Source of the DNA: Actinomycetes bacterium
GTDB taxonomy: Bacteria; Actinomycetota; Actinomycetes; S36-B12; UBA10799
DNA length: 10,526 nucleotides
Direction: 5' to 3'
Assembly (NCBI GenBank): GCA_029779995.1
Contig: JAKOZM010000347.1
Span: forward strand, 1 to 10,526
The stretch's first letter is position 1, and each line of letters opens with the position of its first letter. The position numbers and the translations under genes are program-made. The notes below the pieces were generated by a model. The model was not told the DNA's origin. It saw only the letters and a list, made by a program, of their open reading frames with translations, and ran no database searches. Of the stretch, positions 1-6,042 are shown in pieces.

Positions 1-656
1 GGAACGTAGACCAGGCGAACACCGACCGCGCCGAGCGTCTTCGGCAAATCGGCGAAATCCGCAGGGGTCTTGAGTGCCTGCGGTAGGGCGGCACCGACCG
101 CTTCGAGTGCCTCACGCGAGTAATTGCCCGTCATCGATGTCCGGCGCGAGGCGTGTCGAACCATGTACAGCCAAGAGATCTGCAGGGACGAGAGGGACTC
201 GCCGTGGTTGGAGCGCTTCGCGGCAGCCGCCAAGCTTGGTTCGTCATCGAGTGATTTCAACTCGAAGAACTGGCGGACTTCATCCTCCAGCTCGTCAAGC
301 GACGTGGCAGCGAGCACTCCTGCCTTCTTGAGCAGCGAGATGGGGCCCTTCTCGTTCAGCCGCGCACGACGACGCACGTCGTCTAGGTCGCTCTGCGACT
401 TGGCGTCCTGCTTCTGCAGCCACAGGAGGTACTGATCTTGAAGGCTGAGCCACATCTCGGCGCTGGTCCCGAGGGCAGCGCCAATCTGCGCAGCGGACTC
501 TCGAGTGATCTCCTTCTTTCCGGAGATGATCTCGGAGACGAACTGCGCTGGGCGGTCGAGGATGGCGGCGAACTCGGCCTGAGTCCAGCCACGAGCCTCA
601 AGCTCCTCAGCGAGGAACTCTCCTGCCGGAAACACCTCGGCCAGTGCAGCGTTCAT
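1..656 (-). CDS. higA: HigA-type antitoxin with XRE helix-turn-helix, long form (partial, runs off left edge)
   Basis: The frame opens with ATG at 656-654 and stays open to the window edge, giving 218 visible codons. Residues about 15-65 look like an XRE/HigA helix-turn-helix: FLAEELEARGWTQAEFA, then LDRPAQFVSEIISGKKEIT, then a closing helix ending in SAEMWLSLQ. This is the pattern of HigA/VapI-type antitoxins. It should bind its own operator and neutralise the toxin encoded just upstream. The protein is longer than the roughly 100-aa minimal HigA. After a helical linker, residues about 200-218 (LPKTLGAVGVRLVYV) resemble the entry into the ImmA/IrrE-like (COG2856) domain of long antitoxins; the metallopeptidase motif, if present, lies outside the window. 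A GGAGAG ribosome site lies about 8 nt before the start, and the gene begins 20 bp after the toxin stop, so the two are co-transcribed. The family call is strong, but the C-terminal domain is inferred. Confidence 0.85.
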   Translation of the reverse strand, partial: MNAALAEVFPAGEFLAEELEARGWTQAEFAAILDRPAQFVSEIISGKKEITRESAAQIGAALGTSAEMWLSLQDQYLLWLQKQDAKSQSDLDDVRRRARLNEKGPISLLKKAGVLAATSLDELEDEVRQFFELKSLDDEPSLAAAAKRSNHGESLSSLQISWLYMVRHASRRTSMTGNYSREALEAVGAALPQALKTPADFADLPKTLGAVGVRLVYV

Positions 657-676
657 CTCGGTCTCTCCATCGATGT

Positions 677-976
677 TCAGTGATAGTCGACAACCTCAAG
701 GAGAACCGCCACTCGGTCCCTGTCGGTCTTGAACGTGAGGATCAGCCGGAACTGATCGTTGAGGCGCATCGACGTCTGTCCCAGGCGATCACCCTTCAAC
801 TTCTCCATCCGTAGACCTCGCATCGCGTAGAGGTCACGCTCGTCTCGCGCTGCGGCGATGACCTGGACCTTCTTCCGGTACGACCTGATGACCGTCGGAT
901 CCCAGCCCTTCGGTGCGAAGCTCAACTCCTCGGCCAGCCTGCGCAGCACCTCGTCGTGGTACTCGACGCGCAACAT
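677..976 (-). CDS. higB: HigB-type (RelE superfamily) toxin
   Basis: This 99-aa protein has the standard length and motif order of HigB toxins. It shows a central YAMRGLRMEKLKGDRLGQTSMRLN-like stretch (residues about 50-73, quoted here by its key elements KGDR at 61-64 and RLNDQFR at 71-77) and a C-terminal VVDYH (95-99). These are the hallmarks of PF05015/HigB, a RelE-fold endoribonuclease that cleaves mRNA on the ribosome. Catalytic assignment rests on family knowledge: basic residues around 61-77 and the terminal Tyr/His would form the active site. The ATG at 976-974 is preceded by a GAACGAGG ribosome site. The toxin-first order followed by an XRE antitoxin 20 bp downstream is typical of higBA and unlike relBE. 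Its likely role is a stabilisation or abortive-infection module of the island. Regulation is probably by HigA binding in the 977-1170 region. Confidence 0.88.
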   Translation of the reverse strand: MLRVEYHDEVLRRLAEELSFAPKGWDPTVIRSYRKKVQVIAAARDERDLYAMRGLRMEKLKGDRLGQTSMRLNDQFRLILTFKTDRDRVAVLLEVVDYH

Positions 977-1078
977 GACCTCGTTCCATCACCCCAGAGA
1001 TGAAGACCCGCACGTGCCAGATCCTAGGCGGACCATGTTGCCATGTGGCCCAGACACGCCCCCATCCCGCTAACTCAC

Positions 1079-1111
1079 TACTGGTCTTCACCTCTTAGGT
1101 GAAGACCAGTA
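1079..1111. repeat. Perfect 15-bp inverted repeat with 3-nt centre, probable operator
   Basis: The arms are TACTGGTCTTCACCT (1079-1093) and AGGTGAAGACCAGTA (1097-1111), perfect reverse complements around CTT. It ends one base before the extended -10 of the rightward promoter, so a protein bound here would cover the -35 region and block RNA polymerase. A dimeric helix-turn-helix regulator fits; the nearest candidate in view is the XRE antitoxin HigA. As RNA it would form a hairpin, but it lacks a T-tract and lies upstream of the predicted start site, so a terminator role is less likely. The dyad itself is certain; the operator role is inferred. Confidence 0.75.
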
Positions 1112-1120
1112 TGCTATATT
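1112..1120 (+). promoter_or_regulatory. Extended -10 promoter for the Ubl operon
   Basis: TGC followed by TATATT (1115-1120) matches the extended -10 consensus TGnTATAAT at all but one position and is strikingly AT-rich for this high-GC region. No convincing -35 is seen, which is normal for extended -10 promoters; the position is occupied by the palindrome. The start of transcription would be near 1127, giving a leader of about 44 nt before the ATG at 1171. Confidence 0.55.
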
Positions 1121-1170
1121 TGTCCTCGCCGGACAACCGCCGGCCAGCAACCTCGACGAACGGAGCCAAC

Positions 1171-1440
1171 ATGTCCGACAGCACCAGCAGCCCGGCACAC
1201 GACAAGACCTTCACGGTGGTCATCAACGGCACACCGCACACCCTCGAGCGAGAGCTCGTCAGCTACGAGATCCTCGGCGGGCTCGCCTTCCCCGGGCATG
1301 ACCCAGCCGCCATCTTCACCGTCGCCTACAAGAACGCGATCACTGGACATGGAGGCAGCGGGACGCTCGTGGCGGGCGAGTCCGTGAAGGTCAAGAAGAA
1401 GGGGACGAGCTTCGATGTCCGACTCACGACTCGTTCGTAA
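1171..1440 (+). CDS. Ubiquitin-like beta-grasp protein (multiubiquitin family, single domain)
   Basis: This 89-aa protein fits the multiubiquitin (PF14452) beta-grasp pattern. It has a disordered Ser-rich start (residues 1-12), a first strand FTVVINGTPHTL, a helix ERELVSYEILGGLAF, an exposed strand FTVAYKNAITGHGGSGTL, the loop VAGESVKVKKKG and a last strand SFDVRLTTRS. In such operons this protein is adenylated at its C-terminus by the E1 and attached to targets. The C-terminus here is TTRS, not diglycine, as expected for this family, where the conjugation-competent tail differs from ubiquitin. Many relatives carry several tandem domains; this one has only one. I chose ATG 1171 over the GTG at 1099 because GGAG lies at 1162-1165 and the homology begins after it. 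The last 26 nt overlap the next gene, which implies translational coupling. Function is inferred from family and neighbours. Confidence 0.8.
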   Translation: MSDSTSSPAHDKTFTVVINGTPHTLERELVSYEILGGLAFPGHDPAAIFTVAYKNAITGHGGSGTLVAGESVKVKKKGTSFDVRLTTRS

Positions 1441-2659
1441 CAGCCCCGACCTCCAGCGGCTCGTCAGCGACGGTTACACCGTCCGCCTCGTCAACGGCTA
1501 CCTCGTCGTGGACGACATCCCCTACGTCGATTCCACGGCAACGATTCGGTGGGGCTCCTTCATCTGCCCCCTGGACCTTGCTGGCGACCGGACCACCAAG
1601 CCCAACACCCACGTCATGGCCTTTGTCGGATCATCACCGTGCAACCGCGACGGCAGCGAGATCTCGCCCGGCTTCGCCAACCCAGGCCTCACGTCCGGCT
1701 GGACCGCCGGACCCGAGTTGACGCCCTCGGTGGGCTTCTCGCAGAAGCCCAACCCGGACGGGTACATCGACTTCCACGAGAAAGTGACCACGTACGCGGC
1801 CATCCTCGTGGGCCCCGCCCAGGCGATCGACTCAGCAGTCACTCCCCTTCAGGGCAAACCCTTCACAACCGATGAGGACGACGGGGTGTTCGTCTACCTC
1901 GACACCTCCTCCAGCCGCGCAGGCATCACCAGTCGTACGAGCCTGCTCGAGTTGTCGAAGGTTGTGATCATCGGCCTCGGCGGCACCGGCGCCTACCTGC
2001 TCGACCTCCTCGCCAAGACGCCCATCGGGAACATCCACCTGTACGACGCCGACACGTTCAGCACTCACAACGCCTTCCGGGCGCCCGGCGCCGCCTCGAT
2101 CGACGACCTGGTCGCTCGGACGACGAAGGTTGAGTACTACGCGGTCATGTACGCCCGGATGCGCCGCAACATTCACCCTCACACAGTCCATGTCACCGCT
2201 GCCAATGTCGCCGAGGTGACAGACGCTTGCTTCGTGTTCCTCGCGATGGATTCGAGCCCGGACAAGCTCGCGATCATCGAAGCGCTCATCGCCGCCAACG
2301 TTCCGTTCATCGACACCGGTGTGGGAGTTGACGACGACACGGGCGGGATCGCTGGCCAGGTTCGGGTCACGACGGCTCTCCCGGGCGCATCCGAACATGT
2401 AACCCGCGGCGAACTCATCTCAGGGGAGGCGGGAGACGCAGGCCTCTACGACACGAACCTTCAGGTTGCAGAGCTCAACATGGCTGCGGCCGTGATGGCC
2501 GTCATCCGCTTCAAGAAGTGGCTGGGGTTTTACGCCGACGCCGAAGGTGAGCTGCACAGCAGCTACCGGATCGACACCAACGAGATCCTCAACAAGTACG
2601 GTCGGATCCTCGAGGACACGGAAGCCGAAGAAGGGCCCCATGAGGCTATGCAAACTTGA
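1415..2659 (+). CDS. E1-like ThiF-family adenylyltransferase with N-terminal DUF6791/E2-like region
   Basis: This 414-aa protein has two parts. Residues about 15-165 match the DUF6791/E2-like module found fused to bacterial E1s, including GYLVVDDIPYV (28-38), THVMAFVGSSPC (65-76) and a tail before FVYLD (159-163). Residues about 175-370 are a ThiF/E1 Rossmann domain. The nucleotide loop is VVIIGLGGTG (183-192), followed by HLYDADTFSTHNAFR (208-222), which supplies the acidic and Asn/Arg residues of E1s, and by FLAMDSS (275-281). It should bind ATP and adenylate the C-terminus of the upstream Ubl. Only three cysteines are present: C51, C76 and C272. C76 in the E2-like part and C272 in the E1 part are candidates for transfer chemistry, but a Ser/oxyester route cannot be excluded. 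No CxxC zinc pair, common in ThiF/MoeB, is seen. ATG 1415 lies within the Ubl gene, with AGGGG upstream. Its stop overlaps the next start. Confidence 0.85.
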   Translation: MSDSRLVRNSPDLQRLVSDGYTVRLVNGYLVVDDIPYVDSTATIRWGSFICPLDLAGDRTTKPNTHVMAFVGSSPCNRDGSEISPGFANPGLTSGWTAGPELTPSVGFSQKPNPDGYIDFHEKVTTYAAILVGPAQAIDSAVTPLQGKPFTTDEDDGVFVYLDTSSSRAGITSRTSLLELSKVVIIGLGGTGAYLLDLLAKTPIGNIHLYDADTFSTHNAFRAPGAASIDDLVARTTKVEYYAVMYARMRRNIHPHTVHVTAANVAEVTDACFVFLAMDSSPDKLAIIEALIAANVPFIDTGVGVDDDTGGIAGQVRVTTALPGASEHVTRGELISGEAGDAGLYDTNLQVAELNMAAAVMAVIRFKKWLGFYADAEGELHSSYRIDTNEILNKYGRILEDTEAEEGPHEAMQT

Positions 2660-3029
2660 GCCGGCGTTCGTCACGTACGTGCCGGGCGACCTGGAGCAAG
2701 GAACGCTATACGTGTCGATGGAGTACTCGACCGCCGTACACCTGTGCGCATGCGGCTGCAGAACCAAGACCGTGACTCCGCTTGCCACTGACGGTTGGAC
2801 ACTCAAGTTCGATAGCACCGTGACGTTGCGGCCGTCCATTGGTAACGGCCAGTCGCCCTGCCGCTCGCACTACCTGATCACCAGGGACGCGATCGAGTGG
2901 CTACCCGCAATCGGCGTGGCAGCTACCCGAAGGGCCGTTGCGCGAGATCAGGAAGCGGCAGCGGCGGTTCGTCGCCCGCGGGGGACCTGGTGGGCGCGGA
3001 CAGTGACTAGGTTGCGGCGTGGTCGGTGA
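2640..3029 (+). CDS. DUF6527-type Cys/His-rich protein, third gene of the Ubl operon
   Basis: This 129-aa protein carries the recognisable DUF6527 signature: HLCACGC (34-40), GWTLKFDSTVTLRPSIGN (52-69) and PCRSHYLI (73-80). The clustered C36, C38, C40, C74 and H34, H77 suggest a metal site or a catalytic centre. DUF6527 genes sit beside multiubiquitin and DUF6791-E1 genes, so a role as peptidase or processing factor for the Ubl is plausible, taking the place of the JAB/DUB enzyme of Bil operons; this is inference. The C-terminal 35 residues are Arg/Ala-rich and look like a positively charged tail. The start is ATG 2640, overlapping the E1 stop by 20 nt, with GAAGAAGG upstream. A longer reading from 2547 lies wholly inside the E1 gene and has no DUF6527 similarity, so it was dropped. 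No terminator was seen after the stop. Confidence 0.75.
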   Translation: MRLCKLEPAFVTYVPGDLEQGTLYVSMEYSTAVHLCACGCRTKTVTPLATDGWTLKFDSTVTLRPSIGNGQSPCRSHYLITRDAIEWLPAIGVAATRRAVARDQEAAAAVRRPRGTWWARTVTRLRRGR

Positions 3030-3048
3030 CAACGCTTCGGCTCTACCT

Positions 3049-3146
3049 TCACTCACGCTTGTGGAGGGCGTACGCGAGTTCGAACTGCTGCCGCTCGTCG
3101 AGGGAGTCTGCGAACTGGCGATAGCGGGCGCGGGCCTTCGACGTTG
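3049..3146 (-). pseudogene. Orphan C-terminal coding tail, unidentified
   Basis: One minus-strand frame ending with TGA at 3051-3049 reads TSKARARYRQFADSLDERQQ and continues FELAYALHKRE to the stop, a well-behaved protein-like sequence with good codon bias. It begins exactly where similarity to tniQ stops (about 3146) and is in a different frame from it. It therefore looks like the surviving 3' end of another gene, joined to the tniQ remnant by a deletion or insertion. I do not recognise the family. Confidence 0.3.
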
Positions 3147-3762
3147 TTGTCGAGGTGGTGGGTCGGGCGCCGGTACGGGGCGCGGGCGGCGATGACGAGA
3201 CGGGTCAGGGTCGGGGTCGTTACTGTGCGGTCGGCCAGCCACCCAAGCGGCCCTCGTTGGTGGTCGGGGTGAGCGCGGTCCACGGCGTTAGGCGGGCAGA
3301 GGCCGTGTCGACGTCGGGGGCGGTGAGTATGCCGTCGGCCGTCGCCAATACTGCAGCGCGGAGTACGGCGTTTTCGGGTGGGCGTCGACCCCAGCGCGGT
3401 CCGCGATCACGGCTGCGCGCCGAGATCCCTCGGCCAGGTCGGCCACCCAGGGAGGCCCCTGCGTGGCGCGGGTTGCCGTGCGAGGTGGAGCAGGAGCGTG
3501 GTGAGGTGGCGCAGGTCGCTCAGGTATGCCGCGCGCCCTTGACCTGCCGCCCGAGGACGGGCACCGCATGCCCGGCGAGGGCCGCGTCGGCGCGGCGCTG
3601 CAGGGCGGGGACGCGCTCGTCGGAAGGCTCGGTGGGGATGGCGGTGAGGTCGTGCTGGCACTGCTTCGTGGGGCCGACGCCGAGTGGGTTCCCGCACACG
3701 GTGGCGGCGCCGACCCGGCGGAGGTGGCGTTCGAGGACACGGTCCGACGCGGGCGTGCATCC
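3147..3762 (-). pseudogene. tniQ: Decayed tniQ copy (middle part only, frameshifted)
   Basis: Fragments in several minus-strand frames match the intact tniQ at 6043-7734 in order: CGNPLGVGPTKQCQHDLT (intact: CGNPLGAGPAKKCRQELT), then YLSDLRHLTTLLLHLA (intact: YLHDLRHLATLLLHLA), then GPLGWLADRTVTTPTLTRLV (intact: DHTVM in place of DRTVT). The DNA is collinear with the intact gene at an offset of about 3480 bp, for example identical 15-mers at 3325-3339 and 6805-6819 and identical 13-mers at 3229-3241 and 6708-6720. Small indels break the frame. Both the N-terminal zinc-ribbon part and the C-terminal third are missing, covering only residues about 163-365 of 563. The copy is diverged and not a recent duplicate, so it probably comes from a related transposon. 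No product is expected. Confidence 0.8.
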
Positions 3763-3935
3763 GGCCTTTGATGCGGTCTTCCAGGAACGCCCGTCGGTGA
3801 CCGCCCGGGCGGCGTACCAGACACGCACGTCGGGTCGTCGAGGCGGTCGAGCAGGACCATGACGTGGCCCCACGTCAGTTGCGCAACAGCTGCTGCGCAA
3901 TTGGGGTCCGGCCACTCTCGGGCGAGGGTGCACAT
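3763..3935 (-). pseudogene. DUF1016/YhcG-type N-terminal fragment, frameshifted
   Basis: From about 3935 the minus strand reads NCAAAVAQLTWGHVMVLLDR followed by LDDP. After a one-base deletion near 3835 it continues DVRVWYAARAVTDGRSW. This is the conserved N-terminal motif of DUF1016 proteins (typically AVAQIPWGHN.VLLD, then R.WYA..A...GWSR), which precede a PD-(D/E)XK nuclease domain in the YhcG family. The fragment ends about 55 codons in and runs directly into the tniQ remnant in the same frame. The His of WGH is kept, but the rest of the protein, including the nuclease domain, is absent. It is dead and marks a recombination joint. Confidence 0.65.
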
Positions 3936-4179
3936 GTATGGCAGGCTCGATCCTCAGCGATCCGAGGTCGGTCCTCCATGCGTCCATGGGTGCCTTGGGT
4001 TTCGGGATCACACTCGGATGAACACCTCACGCATTGGACCGCCGTCGGTCCTAGGAGGGTAGCCCCGAGCTATGCCTGCGGACCAGAACTCCGGCACCCT
4101 CGATGCCCGGGAGGCGCCCGCTTGGTCGCCGGCAAGAGCATGTGGGCCGTTAAGGCCAGATAGAGAAGGCCTCGGCGAG
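3936..4179. other. Gene-free stretch between the debris and the 564-aa gene
   Basis: No open frame here has recognisable similarity or a ribosome site. A minus-strand frame continues upstream of the DUF1016 fragment to an ATG at 4011, but its residues show no family pattern. A short GGCC-GTTAA-GGCC stem at about 4144-4156 lies just past the stop of the 564-aa gene and is too weak to call a terminator. The stretch may hold the former 5' region of the DUF1016 gene or a transposon edge. Confidence 0.4.
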
Positions 4180-5874
4180 TCAGTGGTAGCCGTGGGGGCT
4201 CCAGCCCTTCATGTGCGGCTGTAGCTCGTCGGGGGTTGCTTGGATCTTGCTGATGATGTTGAGGTCGCCGTTGAGCGGGTCGACGCGGTCGGCATGGTCG
4301 CGAAGCCACTTGGCCCATTCCCCGGCGGCGACAGTGGCCTCCCCGTCGAGTTGGCCGGCTCGCAAGTCGACCTCGTTGGCGTAGTCGCGGAGCCACGTCG
4401 CCGTCTGCCGGTCCTTGAGCTGGCGGACGGCTTGTTTGGCGTTGCGTTCGTACCGGACCTTCTCAAACGCGGCTGCACGGATTTCTTCGCCGCGCTCCTG
4501 ACGGATCTTCTGGCGACGCTTCCGTTCCTGCCACTCCCACTTCTCCTCCGCGACGCGCAGCTCGAGCTTGCGGATTAGGACGGCCAGTTGGTCTTCCAAG
4601 GGCGCCCCGGGCTCGTCGCTGAGCCGAAACAAGTCCGTCGCACCCCAACCCGTCGTTACCGTCACGGTCAATCGGCCAGAGGGCTCGAAAGCCTTGTTGG
4701 CGACGGTCTTGGAGGTGTGGCCGCGGTAGTAGTCCCATTCCTGGACGTACGGTGAGGGCGATCGCCGCCGATTTCCCGCTGCGGCTTCTCTGATCGCTAG
4801 TTCGTACGTGGTTGACCCGATGCGGAACTCCAGATCCGTGGCTGAGTGGATGTCGTTCCCGCCGAACGAGCGGCTCACTTTGTCGGTGACCTTCCAGCCC
4901 ACGATGTCACAGGCGTCCACCACCCCTTGGAGGAAGCGGCCGGCCCTGGGGATGCTGCCTTTCGAGACGTTCGCGCGGCGCTCGAGAAAGCGTTCCACGG
5001 CCGGGTGCTTGGTCTTGGGCATCCGCCCGGGTGCCTTCAAGGTGCGAACCGGGATGCGCTGCTCGTAGTCGGGTCGCAGATAGAGAGTGAACCCGAGGTC
5101 GGGATCCATGCGGATGTGCTCGTGAGCGAGCTTCTCACCCTCAGGGAGTGTCCCGAGGCGGCGCGCCTCGCGTTCGATCCGGAGGAGTTCGCTCTCGGTG
5201 TAGTCGTGGGCGACGTCGACACGGCCCGCGCTGAGGAGACGATCCATGAGGTCCGCGGCTCGCTGCTGCGCAAGGGCGGCCTCGCGGGCTTGGCGTTCCT
5301 TCTCGGCTGCCTCGGCCGCTTCGCGTGCGGCCTTTTCGCGCAGACGCCGGGCCTCTTGGTCGACGCGTCGCTGTCCGTCTGGGGTGATCGTGGCGGCCCA
5401 ACCTGACCGGCTACCTGTCAGGCGAATGAGTCCGCGGTCCCGCAACGCAAGCAGGGTGCGGCGGTTCGCGATCTCAGAAGTGCGTCCAGCCTCGGCGTTC
5501 TCCGCGATCGCCGTGAGGATCGCGAACTGAGCCGGTGTCAGGTGGCTGTTGGGCGACTTGCCCGAGCGGGCGGGCGGGACGGCATTCACCGGCTGAGTCG
5601 TGGTTCGATCCTTGTTCGTCTTGCGCACTCGGGACGCACCCCTCGCGACGGCGTCGAAGGCCTCGACGGGGTAGGCATCGTTGGCTGCGTAGTAGCGGCC
5701 GGCCTCGGTCAGCGTGGCGGTCCAGACGCCTCTGCGTCGAGTGACGGTGGCGAGCCCGCGGTTGGCCAACGCGCGGGCAGAAGTCTTGAACTCCTCGCGC
5801 GGCGGGTGAGTGCTGCCCCCGTCGGCGAGCCATTGAAGGACTTCGCGCTGGGCGGCGTTCAGGTCCCTGTTCAT
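4180..5874 (-). CDS. Uncharacterised 564-aa protein with duplicated winged-helix-like repeats and charged helices
   Basis: I do not recognise a named function. Residues about 5-63 and 112-172 are two copies of one winged-helix-like unit; both keep the pattern AL-x-x-RGL, then a W-x-A-T-[LI]-T hairpin (ALANRGLATVTRRRGVWTAT and ALRDRGLIRLTGSRSGWAAT). An Ala/Glu/Arg-rich helix, probably a coiled coil, spans 173-210. A mixed domain with TDLEFRIGSTTYELAIRE (346-363), WDYYRG and SGRLTVTV (399-406) follows. A second charged helix (436-490) comes next, then a short repeat WLRDYANEVD / WLRDHADRVD (494-503, 523-532). The 346-532 layout resembles a widespread unnamed bacterial family with a Y-RGH-like then SGRL motif and WLR-repeat tail. 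No catalytic motif or membrane segment is visible. ATG 5874 has only a weak GGACC ribosome site. The gene lies 168 bp after tniQ in the same direction, so it is probably cargo or a transposon-linked regulator. Confidence 0.7.
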   Translation of the reverse strand: MNRDLNAAQREVLQWLADGGSTHPPREEFKTSARALANRGLATVTRRRGVWTATLTEAGRYYAANDAYPVEAFDAVARGASRVRKTNKDRTTTQPVNAVPPARSGKSPNSHLTPAQFAILTAIAENAEAGRTSEIANRRTLLALRDRGLIRLTGSRSGWAATITPDGQRRVDQEARRLREKAAREAAEAAEKERQAREAALAQQRAADLMDRLLSAGRVDVAHDYTESELLRIEREARRLGTLPEGEKLAHEHIRMDPDLGFTLYLRPDYEQRIPVRTLKAPGRMPKTKHPAVERFLERRANVSKGSIPRAGRFLQGVVDACDIVGWKVTDKVSRSFGGNDIHSATDLEFRIGSTTYELAIREAAAGNRRRSPSPYVQEWDYYRGHTSKTVANKAFEPSGRLTVTVTTGWGATDLFRLSDEPGAPLEDQLAVLIRKLELRVAEEKWEWQERKRRQKIRQERGEEIRAAAFEKVRYERNAKQAVRQLKDRQTATWLRDYANEVDLRAGQLDGEATVAAGEWAKWLRDHADRVDPLNGDLNIISKIQATPDELQPHMKGWSPHGYH

Positions 5875-6042
5875 GTCCGGTCCAAGGTCATGTCGTCAGG
5901 ATCCCTATCGCTTCCGACAGGGGCAAGGTGAACCTGGTCGCCAAGAGCCAGATTGCGGCTGGCCTCACCCGGGGGCGTCCACTCCTGAGCCTAGGTAGGG
6001 GCGCCGCATTCGTCCCAACACTGTTGGGACGATTGCCTTTGA
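5875..6042. promoter_or_regulatory. Intergenic region between tniQ and the 564-aa gene
   Basis: This 168-bp gap likely holds the promoter for the 564-aa gene. On the minus strand, TTGGGA (inside the palindrome, 6027-6022) and TAGGCT (about 5992-5997) could serve as -35 and -10, but the 19-bp spacing is long. A second candidate -10, TAGGGA, is near 5902-5907 with no good -35. The calls are weak; only the palindrome is certain. Confidence 0.3.
6010..6032. repeat. Perfect 11-bp inverted repeat with 1-nt centre
   Basis: The arms TCGTCCCAACA (6010-6020) and TGTTGGGACGA (6022-6032) are perfect reverse complements about C6021. The dyad starts 10 bp past the tniQ stop codon. The near-zero loop and the lack of a T-tract on either side argue for a dimeric protein-binding site rather than an intrinsic terminator, although an 8-bp stem with a 7-nt loop could still form in the RNA. 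It overlaps a possible -35 of the 564-aa gene. I found no second copy in the window. Confidence 0.6.

Larger units (their letters stand above)
977..1170. promoter_or_regulatory. Divergent intergenic region between higBA and the Ubl operon
   Basis: This 194-bp stretch separates the leftward higB start from the rightward Ubl start and should hold both promoters. The right half has a clear palindrome and an extended -10 hexamer, listed separately. For the leftward direction I see only a weak candidate: minus-strand TAGGAT at 1026-1021, an actinobacterial-looking -10, with a poor -35 (GCCACA, 1049-1044). That would place transcription start near 1014, about 38 bp before higB. An in-frame GTG at 1099 would extend the Ubl protein by 24 residues, but it sits inside the palindrome with no ribosome site, so I treat this region as non-coding. 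Confidence 0.6.

Noticed and set aside
1099..1170. N-terminal extension of the Ubl protein from a GTG at 1099
   Set aside because: The GTG lies inside the palindrome and upstream of the predicted transcription start, has no ribosome site, and the extension has no family similarity.
1832..2398. 188-aa minus-strand open frame opposite the E1 gene
   Set aside because: It is a GC-driven shadow of the E1 coding strand with Arg/Val/Gly-rich composition and no motif.
3155..3862. 235-aa plus-strand open frame across the relic region
   Set aside because: The region is explained by minus-strand tniQ and DUF1016 homology; the plus-strand reading is Arg/Pro/Ala-rich and without motifs.
6010..6032. Transposon terminal inverted repeat (the arm begins TGTTGGGAC)
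   Set aside because: Both arms are adjacent rather than at distant ends, and no second copy or target duplication is visible in the window.
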